64,000 nucleotides of DNA, taken from NCBI GenBank assembly GCA_022457155.1, contig JAJGOT010000313.1, forward strand, positions 832,001 through 896,000, in the 5' to 3' direction. Under the pieces are notes generated by a model. It worked only from the letters and a program-made list of their open reading frames with translations, ran no database searches and was not told the origin of the DNA. This document shows, piece by piece, positions 56,401 through 64,000 of the stretch; the first letter of the stretch is position 1, and each line of letters begins with the position of its first letter. A program made the translations under genes and the position numbers. This DNA comes from Cladopsammia gracilis (lineage: Eukaryota > Cnidaria > Anthozoa > Scleractinia > Dendrophylliidae).

Positions 56401-57501
56401 TTTGGGATTTTTCTTAAATTTTGATTTTTGGCACTCTTGGGAGTTTAAGGGTAAGGTGACGTCACATTTGGTGACGTCATACCGTCTCTTATGTGGTGAC
56501 GTAACACATTGGTGGTCTTTTTAGTCTTCATAGTTTCAATTCTTGCGTGAGAAATGATTAAGTTATTAAACTGTAGTTTGCTTCCTTGTTTTATCCTACA
56601 GCAGCAGCGGTTCGTCTGCGACCAAACACAACAACAACAGTAATGTAATAGGGATATATTTTACAGGAATGACTTAGATCTGTAAGGAAAGCATTCGTAA
56701 CGTTCACGTCGGCACAAGTACAAGTTCGTTTAATATTTGACAACACGTGCACTGCATCGTATTCATATTTCAAGTTTCAATTTTAAAAGTAGGACAGGTC
56801 ACACATACCGGCCAGTCTACCCACACGGCCCACCCTTTTTTATCAAAGCACAGGCCTCCCATCCTCTGTTTGTTTTGTGTGGTGTGATTGTAATGGAGCA
56901 CGTTTCCGTACTCGGAGTCCACTCCGCTAATCTCCCACTCCCCACCCCTCCTTCCCCCGACCCCTGGAGCCCGAGAACTTGCTCGCGGGGTACTCAAAAC
57001 CGACCTCCCGGCCGCAAAAATAACAGAAGCTCATATATGTGAAAACGTCTTGCCGCTATTAATGTTTTGGTGAAGAATCTTATATTTTGAACGTTTTGGT
57101 TTTTTTTTCTTACAAATTTCTGCCGTTTAACCCCCCCCCCCCCCCCCCCCCGCACTGTCTAAAGGACAATACGCCACTGTTCCATCCTTTTGTGTAATAA
57201 TTTCACGCGTCTCATTCATTTTTTATTTGTTATATTTTTAGGAAAACGTCGACCTCGCACAACACAGAGCATGCCCTCGTTCCGACGCTCCCGCGGCCAA
57301 GACGCAAAGAGGGTGGCCTCGGCGCCAATAGTAGTTAACAGCTATCGCAACCAAGTCAAGGCGGGGATTATACGAGCTATGTTACCTCGTACCGACTCCA
57401 CTCAAATGAGAAGTGCATTTGGAGCCGCGGCGGCCTGGAAATCTAAGCTGCTGACGTCACGGCCCACGTTAGAACAGAGACTTTCCAGTAAAAATTCGTG
57501 A
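44446..57501 (+). CDS. ANKAR: ANKAR orthologue: ankyrin and armadillo repeat-containing protein
   Basis: Exons 44446-46936, 48219-48374, 50840-51121, 51394-51638, 52281-52430, 53574-54033, 54948-55188, 55493-55545, 57242-57501. All GT-AG and in phase, 4338 nt, 1445 residues, close to vertebrate ANKAR (about 1430). The start has a good context (CAAAATGA). Residues 1-500: a conserved helical N-terminal region without a named domain. About 530-700: ankyrin repeats (GLSLIHHAAMFNRPQIITML, GVSPLHLAARCGALDSLVCL, GWVSIHYAAFFNHVDCLLHL). About 700-1330: armadillo repeats (GVPALVDLLR, GAISVVICLLDSPVP, GAVKPLVSLAKS, GVQPLVRLLRS). The tail is basic, ending near FGAAAAWKSKLLTSRPTLEQ. Function is poorly known; vertebrate expression is testis-biased. 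The first exon is unusually large at 830 codons. Confidence 0.93.
47050..48218. other. ANKAR intron 1, AT-rich
   Basis: No gene or transposon ends found; several TACATGTAC words and long A/T runs. ORFs here lack motifs. Confidence 0.5.
48541..48812 (-). mobile_element. tRNA-derived SINE, copy 2
   Basis: Minus-strand copy of the 36446 SINE. Read on the minus strand it starts near the tRNA-like A box GGTGGTCTAGTGGTTAGCGC and B box GGTTCGAGCC (48761-48770), then the same body. In ANKAR intron 2. Confidence 0.82.
48820..49500. other. ANKAR intron 2, unassigned part
   Basis: AT-rich, A-runs near 49045-49080; no gene or clear element. Confidence 0.4.
49524..49812. mobile_element. piggyBac-like MITE with two 88 bp internal units
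   Basis: TTAA at 49520-49523 on the left, TCAA (mutated) at 49813-49816. Ends CCCCTTCTCTCCCAGAG and GGGAGTTGAAGGG. Units start at 49565 and 49653, 88 bp apart. Confidence 0.85.
50080..50527. mobile_element. PIF/Harbinger-type MITE with GGACATG-rich arms
   Basis: AGGTCGGCACACACTAGGGG and CCCCAAGTGTGTGCCGGCCT face each other, TAA on both sides (50077-50079, 50528-50530). Arms repeat GGGGACATG(TTG/AAG)CG several times. In ANKAR intron 2. Confidence 0.88.
51705..51868 (+). repeat. Dispersed repeat CGTTCGAAGAACGCAAT, copy 2
   Basis: Partner of 6757-6950. In the intron after ANKAR exon 4. The rest of the intron to 52260 has no clear feature. Confidence 0.6.
52585..52870. mobile_element. TA-type MITE, CGCCAAGCGCGGGAAA family, best-preserved ends
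   Basis: Starts TAGAGCAGTTTTCAATTGA and ends TCAATTGAAAACTGCTCTA; body in inverse orientation to the copy in 42027-42706. In ANKAR intron 5; the remainder of that intron (52880-53570) shows no feature. Confidence 0.85.
54334..54927. mobile_element. piggyBac-like MITE with G/C-run subtermini
   Basis: TTAA at 54330-54333 and 54928-54931. Ends CCCTATTCGGCCTGGGG and CCCAGGCTGAATAGGG. Inside the ends are long G and C runs with GGCACAAAGTGCCC and GGCACAATGTGCC. In ANKAR intron 6, ending 20 bp before exon 7. Confidence 0.9.
55805..56451. mobile_element. piggyBac-like MITE with six 88 bp internal units
   Basis: TTAA at 55801-55804; ends CCCTTCCCTCCCAGAG and GGGAGTTTAAGGG. Units start at 55847, 55935, 56023, 56111, 56199, 56287, each 88 bp apart. 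Preceded by a partial 106 bp-type monomer at about 55715-55780. In ANKAR intron 8. Confidence 0.9.
56460..57241. other. ANKAR intron 8, 3' part
   Basis: 56602-56639 has an AG before and GTAATG after and could be an alternative exon, but its phase does not fit exon 9. A C-run occupies 57130-57151. 56790-57000 has open frames with no motif. Confidence 0.4.
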
Positions 57502-59090
57502 TCATATGTGATCATTGTACGATCTATTGTTGGTTTGCACGTACGTCTTATCAAAATTCAGAAGCATAAAACAACAGATTTCGATTCCAATTAATGTACT
57601 TAAATTAAATTAAATTAAATTAAATTAAGTAAATTAAATCTATTCTTGGCTTGTACTTACCTCATATCAAAATTCAGAAGCATTAAACAACAGATTTCGA
57701 TTCCAAAATGTTAATGGGATTGTAGAGAGTTTAAAACTACACATCTGGGTCAAATTTTGAAGCGCAAGAGCATTTCGTTCAAGAGGCGAACGAGTATTAG
57801 ATATTTTTAGTAAGAAATGCATGGAGCGGCAATCTTGGTGCCCCACTCAGGGGCCCTAACATGGCGACCAAAAATTCAAAGTCTTAATTTCATCAAAGTA
57901 TTGTATTCACTATAAGTTCCATTAAATCGGTTTATAAGCATCTATAATGCAAAAAATAACTTTCAACTGGTTCAATTTTGTTCAATAGCGTGAAGAGTTG
58001 CGTGATACATTTAAAATCTTTATACATCGTTAATCGTTTTTGTGAACGATTATAACACTGGTATCCACATACAATGTTAGAAATAGCTTTGTGGGATGCA
58101 TACTTTAGATTTTTTTAATTTTTACGACGTCATGTGCAAACCAAGAATACCGTAAATCCAGTACTAAGTCCCCCGGCCCCTCCCGGGGTGGGGGGCTTAT
58201 ATATTTTAAGCGTCTTTGAGGGGGCGGGGGAACACCAGCAGTTCACCGCTCATTGTTTTGTAATTCATAAATTACAACAGGTGCTCACTAGTGAATAAAT
58301 GTCAGACAGTCATTGCCCTCGTAATCAATATAAAAATTAACACTTTATTTTAGAAAGCAATGCTGTTTTTTGCAATATACAAAGATGTTTACAAACGCGT
58401 TTAACACTCTTTATAACCGATTTTTAATTGCTCAAATACGCGCCCTATTGGAGTTACTCTGTATGAGGTATCAACTGCGTCACTAGCTTATTCCACAAGA
58501 AGGTTAGTGACGCTGTATGATAAACAAGTATTTATATATGGATAAGCACACGTTATGTGGATAGCCCTAAAAGATTTAGCCGGGAATCCTTTGTAAAAAT
58601 AAACGAACAAAACACAGCCTTATTCTCAGGGGGCCTGAGGTCGCTCTCACTCACTCCCTCCTCCCTTGTTTTTGACGTCATCTGACCGTTGAATATTTCT
58701 ACCAATCAGAATGGTTGTTAGAAGGGTTTTTTCCCTCCATCACGTACTGTGATTGGTGCAAATATTCAACGGTCAGATGACAAGAACAAGCACTCAAACA
58801 AAGGATATCAAACGTGGAAAAGAGGGAGACCGAGGTGGGAATCCGGTGCGAGCGACCTCGGACCGGCTGAGAATCAGGACAGCAAATTAAAAGACACGCA
58901 TTTCACTCAATTGACGCATATTTGAAATAGAGGGAAGTAGTTAGTTGTGGTAGTTTGATTCCTTGGCCACTTCTCCGTGTTTACGTTTTATCCGGCACTC
59001 GCATCACAACAGTCGCTTTGTCTACGTCTTACGCTCATCACTGGTAGCGCAACACTAGTTTAATTAAGCAGAGCGTTCGCAAAGGAGACC
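57502..59090. other. Intergenic spacer between ANKAR and the lectin gene
   Basis: 57528-57715 holds a direct repeat (TCAAAATTCAGAAGCAT with CAGATTTCGATTCCAA, twice) around an ATTAA microsatellite at 57600-57630. 58145-58230 is a G/C-run element. 58622-58874 is a TIR sequence (ATTCTCAG to CTGAGAAT, arms with TCTGACCGTTGAATATTT). ATTAAA for ANKAR may be in the microsatellite. No gene. Confidence 0.5.
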
Positions 59091-59094
59091 GTTC

Positions 59095-59100
59095 TTTATT
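59095..59100 (-). terminator. Probable polyadenylation signal of the lectin gene
   Basis: AATAAA on the minus strand, 62 nt past the stop at 59162. Confidence 0.5.
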
Positions 59101-59161
59101 GGAGCGCTTTATGGAGTTCAATCAACTTTTCGCACTCGCCTTTAAATTGTTTGGATGATTC

Positions 59162-61706
59162 TCAGAACTCGTGGGCCAATTCTTTGCCATGCTTGATCTT
59201 GCCTGCGCCACCGGCATGGTTATTCCAGACGCCAAGAGCTGCTCCAATAACTGCCACTGTACCAAAGAGAGCCCTCGCGCTCGTTATTTCAGCAGAAACA
59301 GGGGATTTCTCCAGCAGTGGAGTCTCGTTCCCCGGTGCGACAGCATGGCTATCGAGATGGGTGGCTAGGCCGAGCCTGACACCGTTGAACGAGTAATAAT
59401 CAGCCTGGATGAAGTCGACAAGTAGCTTGATATCCATTGCCTGCTTTACGTGTTGCACGCCTGTGACAACGCCATTTGCCACTTTGTAAGTATTCCAATC
59501 GATCAGTCCGGCTTCCTTGCCTCTGTACAAGATGTTGTGTGCATCTCTGGCCACTGTTTCCCCATCCGCTGTCTCCAGAAATTCGGCTGCTGCTTTTAAC
59601 TGGCGCACATACTCGCTGAGAAACCCTTGCAGGCTTAAGGTGGCGCGGAAGAAGGGGGCAACTTTCATTTCGGTCTCATTCCAGAATGTTGTGGCCTCCC
59701 CCTTAACACCGTTAACATCTACTGTGAGAAAGCTCAAGCTCTGTCCAGCTGTAATTGGAGGAAGGAGAAGATCAATTAAAGGATCTCCATTTGCGAGGGA
59801 TAGATATCGTTTATGGTACTGATAGCGATTCCTGCAACCACTCAGTCTCACAGTTCACAAAATAACTTATACCCTGGGATATACACTCGTTTTAGTCTAC
59901 CGGAGCATTGGTCCAACGGTCGCTGGCTGTTGAACCTGCTCCGGCAGCTGTGTAGCAAATGAAATATTAGTTTTAGCTTTGTTGATTTTAAAAAGGCCAC
60001 TGCCTCGCCTGCAACACCGTCCAAAATTCTATCAAAGTCGATTCCATTGTCACTGTAGCTGCCATTACCATTGTAATTATCATTGCTACTGTCATTGCCA
60101 TTCTTGCTTTCACACTGTCAGTCATTGTCACGTTCACGGTCGCTTTCACTATCACTGTCATTTTCACTGTAATTTTCATTGTCACTTTCACTGTCATGGT
60201 CACTTCACGGTCGCTTTTACTACCACTGTCATTGTCACTGTCATTGTCACTTTTCACTGTTATTGTCAATGTCATTGTCACTTTTCACTGTCATTGTCAC
60301 TTTTCACTGTCATTGTCACTTTTCACTGTCATTGTCACTGTCATAGTCATTGTCACCATCATTGTCACTTTTCACTGTCATTGTCACTGTCAATGTCATT
60401 GTCACTTTTGACTGTCAATGTCATTGTCACTTTTCACTGTCATTGTCACTTTTCACTGTCATTGTCAATGTCATTGTCGCTTTTCACTGTCAATGTCATT
60501 GTCACTTTTCACTGTCATTGTCAATGTCATTGTCACTTTTCACTGTCATTGTCAATGTCATTGTCACTTTTCACTGTCATTGTCAATGTCATTGTCACTT
60601 TTCACTGTCAATGTCATTGTCACTTTTCACTGTCATTGTCACTGTCAATGTCATTGTCACTTTTCACTGTCATTGTCACTTTTCACTGTCAATGTCACTG
60701 TCATTGTCACTATCTCTGTCATTGTCACTTACATTGTCATTGTCACTTTTCACTGTCATTGTCACCGTCATTGCCACTTTTCACTGTCATTGTCACTATC
60801 TCTGCCATTGTCACTTACACTGTCGCTTTCACTGTCATTATCATTGTCACTGTCACTTTCATTGCTATCATTACCATTGTCATTATCATTGCTACAGTCA
60901 GTGTTATTGCCACTGTCAGTCAGTATCACTGTCATTCTCACTTTCAATGTCGCTGTTGCTGTCATTGTCACTATCACTGTCAAGGTCATCGCTGCCATTA
61001 CCATTGTCATTATCATTGCTGCTGTCGTTGCCACTGTCATTGTTACTGTCATTGTCAGTGACGTTACTTTAAAGAAGCCAACCCTACCTGCAACGCCGTC
61101 CAGAAATGCAGTTTTCGGATCCGTGGCGATCTGCTCTAGTCGGCTGGCACAGTCGTCCATGGCTTTAACAGCTTTCTTGGCGCCGTTCTGATAGTCGTTG
61201 ATGCTACATCCTATGACGACATCAAAATAGTTGTCGACCAGATTTTTCCAAAACTGTGCCATGTTGAGGGCGTTGGGTTTAGCTTTCAACACTTTATAGT
61301 CGTCCCAGGCCTTTTCGGGCACAAGCAACCACTTCTGCGCAGGAGTTCCATTTACGTCCCACATGTGCACAAACGCCGATATATCTTTCCTTGCCCATGC
61401 TACATCGATAACAAGGTTGTTCAAGTTGCTCCTTATCGCACTTTCTTCAAGCCGCCACTTTTGACTGAGCCCTTCGTGAACTTCATTGGCGACGCAATGA
61501 GTTCCCGATGTCGGTGCTTTTACGCTCTCGATATCCAGTGCTAGACCTTGCTTGCTGATCAATCTGCAGCATTCATCCCACTTCCAGAGTTGATTGGATC
61601 CCCCATGTGCTGGATACATGATTAGCCTGCCGCCTTCCTCGCCAGCGGAAACATCAAGAACGTACCCATTCAACTGGCTAACGATGTAGAAATACTGGTC
61701 TTTCAT
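59162..61706 (-). CDS. Ricin-B-type beta-trefoil lectin with unknown C-terminal domain
   Basis: Predicted carbohydrate-binding protein. Frame-consistent exons (high to low): 61706-61083, 59947-59901 (47 bp), 59831-59162; 1341 nt, 446 residues. Residues 1-130 form a beta-trefoil with three QxW motifs (QLW 39-41, QKW 82-84, QKW 124-126). Residues 135-446 are largely helical and unrecognised, with a Gly/Ala-rich hydrophobic segment near the end (ALFGTVAVIGAALGVW). No signal peptide, so cytosolic or released by another route. Start ATG has a good context. The exon 1 boundary is uncertain: CAG|GTAGGG at 61088 is the better donor but shifts phase unless an 8 bp micro-exon near 60009-60016 is used; AGG|GTTGGC at 61083 keeps phase directly. 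A secreted or defence lectin role is only a guess. Confidence 0.68.
60040..61070. repeat. TGTCAT/TGTCAC hexamer satellite in the lectin intron
   Basis: About 1 kb of ATTGTCACTGTCATTGTCAA and CACTTTTCACTGTCATTGTC words. It fills nearly all of intron 1. Because the unit is a multiple of 3 with few stops, several frames are open for over 200 codons; they are not genes. Flanks at 59990-60035 and 61065-61105 are homologous to each other. Confidence 0.92.
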
Positions 61707-61759
61707 TTTCAGTGGTTTGTGCAGTATCGTATTGCTTGCTTCACGTCGTCACTGCCGGA

Positions 61760-63590
61760 TCAAAATAACAAATATACACCTCGTATAAGCACAGATATTT
61801 TTAACAGCATCAGGAACAAAGCGCTTCATAACTTAAAATCTTTCCAAACGGGTTGAAGACAGGCGAACAAAACTATTTCAAAGTCGTTTTCTCGGTGTGA
61901 TTGACAGCAGTCTATTTCCAACTGCTTAGAGGAGTTTTAAATTGAAGAGTGCGTATCAATGAAATCCGGATGGGATAGAGACAGCCACGACTTTCGTGTT
62001 TATTCCATCTCTAACTAAAGTTGTTATTGTTATTATTATCAAATACCACGCAGCTCTTTGCAACCTCTAATTTCATTGGACCTGTATATCATGCAGCTCT
62101 ATTGTTTTTAGGCATGGGTCTATTGTTAGCCATTGTTGTGTTGTTTGTTCTATTGTTTTCTCAGCAAATCAGAGAAGACCTTGTAAGAGCTGCGTACTGC
62201 CCCGTTATTATCATTAAAAATTATCATTTCTCAGAATTCTGTTTTAAATCTGTTAACTCAAGTATTAGGCTAACATGCATTTTTAAAAAAGACACTCTGA
62301 GACAGTTCAAACATACAACTATTTGACGGTAGTGACACTTAATGCTTAAATAATTTTCCAGCTGAGTTTGAAGAAAAAAATACAACCATGTCTACATATA
62401 TCTTCTTCTGACCCGAATCAGCCGGAAAATCCTAGCCTTTTTTCCTAGCTTCAGCTGCTTTGACATTTACACAATAAATCATGTATTTCGTGCTACAAGT
62501 ATCTTGATGACGTCTCGGAAACGATATGTAAGTGGATGATTAACGAGAAATTTTCAACCCGTTTACTCGTCTAGGCCTGTTCTGTATAGCTATGCATTTA
62601 GAAACACTGGATGTCGTCACGGTACGCGAATGGGAAGACTTCCGCTGGGGGGGGGGGGGGTGGGGGGGGGGGGGGGGGGGGGGGTGATCGACGGAAATTT
62701 TGACAGGAACCCCCAAATTAAAGGTACTAGTAACCCGTAGACTTTTACCCTTGAGAGGTACCAATTACTTCCGAAATGTTATCATGCCAGCATATTTTTT
62801 CTGCCTTAAGACCCTAAAAGGTATTCGAATAACTCTGACAGTGTTAATTTTCGATTCAAACACCCTTAGTAGTAATAAACCACTAATTTCTCCCCCCCCC
62901 CCCCCCTCCCCGAGCAGCAGTCTACCCATTCACCGTACCATGACGGCATCCCGTTTTTCTAAATGCACAATTTTACAGGACTAGACTAGTAAACGTTAAA
63001 GGTAAGGGGAGTTAGGAAATGAAACGATAGTTTCTCTTTTCGAAATACTTTGTCGTTCTACTTTCTTAAGTGTTCTAAGGTCTTTTGTCCGGCATTGTAG
63101 CTCACTGAGATTTGATTTAGCCGCGACAGTGCTATGAACAAGTGTGAATCCGCATTGGTAGGATACATTGTGAACGCGTTCAAGCAACTGTGTTTTTCAT
63201 TATAGTCAAGCAATTTAACAGAGCGAGACAGTTGATGTTAGCGCACCCTAGTTTGATGCCTTTTTTGTAAGTAACAGGAAAAGATGGTCATTGACAAACA
63301 TTTCAAGCAATTTGTTTTCAGATCTGACGAGCGCACCCGAGTTCAATGCAGTTTTGTAAGTAACAAGAAAAATGGTCATTGCCAAACAAACATTGCGTTT
63401 GCATAGATAAACATCGATGAAACGTTTTAAGCCAGTGGTTTCGCAGGTGGCTTAGGGATTATCTATATTTACAAAATACATAGAAATGAAACGGTGTACT
63501 TTCAGCTTACCTCGAGAACAGCCGGACTCAGTCAAAGTGGGATCGTCTTCAGTCGACGCTGGACCACAACAAATGACAAACAAACTGTTC
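61760..63590. other. Upstream flank of the lectin gene, repeats only
   Basis: 62040-62190 is the inverse of a repeat near 5540-5680 (ATTGTTTTCTCAGC words). 62640-62900 is a TIR-like element with G- and C-runs and GTACC words, related to 32577-32760. 63260-63400 repeats AGTAACAAGAAAAATGGTCA once. No gene identified. Confidence 0.45.
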
Positions 63591-63599
63591 CTGAGTCGT

Positions 63600-63845
63600 T
63601 TAATTACGAAAAATTACTTGAAAACAATTGATATTGAAAACGGAAATTGAATCAGGAACCTTAACGGGACAATTAATTGACAATTTAGGTATGCCACAGG
63701 CTAACCATGCATCCTCTGGTTGGTTTGCTGCGCATTTGTAATGGCCGTCAGATCGGTTTATAAAACTTGCCTTAATTGCTATAAGTGAAAATGAGGCTCG
63801 TAAAACCGCTGAAAATAAAATAAAAACTCTTAAAATCACTGCCAT
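63600..63845 (-). CDS. Small secreted-type ORF, hypothetical
   Basis: 81 codons from an ATG in strong context (AACATGG). N-terminus is hydrophobic (VILRVFILFSAVLRASFSLI), like a signal peptide; the remaining 55 residues hold four Cys and an N-R-S site. Could also be a first exon, since GTAATT follows INCFQ. No family recognised; may be chance. Confidence 0.3.
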   Translation of the reverse strand: MAVILRVFILFSAVLRASFSLIAIKASFINRSDGHYKCAANQPEDAWLACGIPKLSINCPVKVPDSISVFNINCFQVIFRN

Positions 63846-64000
63846 GTTGTTTAACTTTGTTTTTGTGTGTTTATTTTGGCGATTTGCGGCTCGCGAAAGC
63901 GGTATTTTGACCTTAAGTAAGGCTACGTAGTTTGATAAACTGTTTGATATGGCCATCACAGATTAACAACAGCAAGCAGGAGATGTTAAACCTGAGGGTA

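Noticed and set aside
59979..61061. 360-codon plus-strand ORF rich in Cys, His and Ser, and two overlapping long ORFs
   Set aside because: All arise from the TGTCAY satellite, whose 6-based unit keeps several frames open. No non-repetitive coding part.

Overview
This is a 64 kb piece of a metazoan nuclear genome. Genes are split by GT-AG introns, actins have cytoplasmic-type sequence, and intergenic and intronic DNA is crowded with short inverted-repeat transposons (MITEs), tRNA-derived SINEs, Penelope-like retroelement scraps and minisatellites. Gene content and repeat style fit an anthozoan cnidarian, probably a stony coral, but that assignment is an inference.

Layout. (1) 961-42863, plus strand: the last 28 recognisable coding exons of a DLEC1/CFAP81 orthologue, an Ig-like/ASH-domain protein of the ciliary central apparatus. 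The joined frame stays open for 1187 residues; the 5' part lies outside the window. (2) Inside its 16.5 kb intron (6671-23180), on the minus strand, sit two complete three-exon actin genes in tandem. Actin B (16888-20908) is a standard 376-residue actin. Actin A (7688-14187) has the same exon structure and promoter but is divergent: 393 residues, a rewritten DNase-I loop, and a 14-residue insertion in subdomain 3. (3) 44446-57501, plus strand: a complete ANKAR orthologue (ankyrin plus armadillo repeats, 1445 residues, nine exons, a 2.5 kb first exon). (4) 59162-61706, minus strand: a three-exon gene for a ricin-B-type beta-trefoil lectin with an unrecognised C-terminal domain. Its first intron is a 1 kb TGTCAY-type satellite. 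(5) 61707-64000: no firm gene; one small secreted-type ORF at 63600-63845.

How the parts relate. DLEC1 is a ciliary protein; ANKAR is its downstream neighbour in the same orientation, with about 1.6 kb between them. The two actins share upstream sequence with a CArG box, an octamer and a TATA-like element, and homologous 3' UTRs, so the whole transcription unit was duplicated inside the host intron and copy A then diverged.

The repeat landscape is the richest part of the window. Several insertions can be read as filled sites against empty paralogous copies in the same window. A piggyBac-like MITE family carries an internal 88 bp minisatellite with 2, 4 or 6 units, and a related 106 bp monomer forms long arrays elsewhere in the DLEC1 introns. 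One MITE (27102-28871) has taken in two further inverted-repeat elements, one with 341 bp nearly perfect arms and a 7 bp target duplication.
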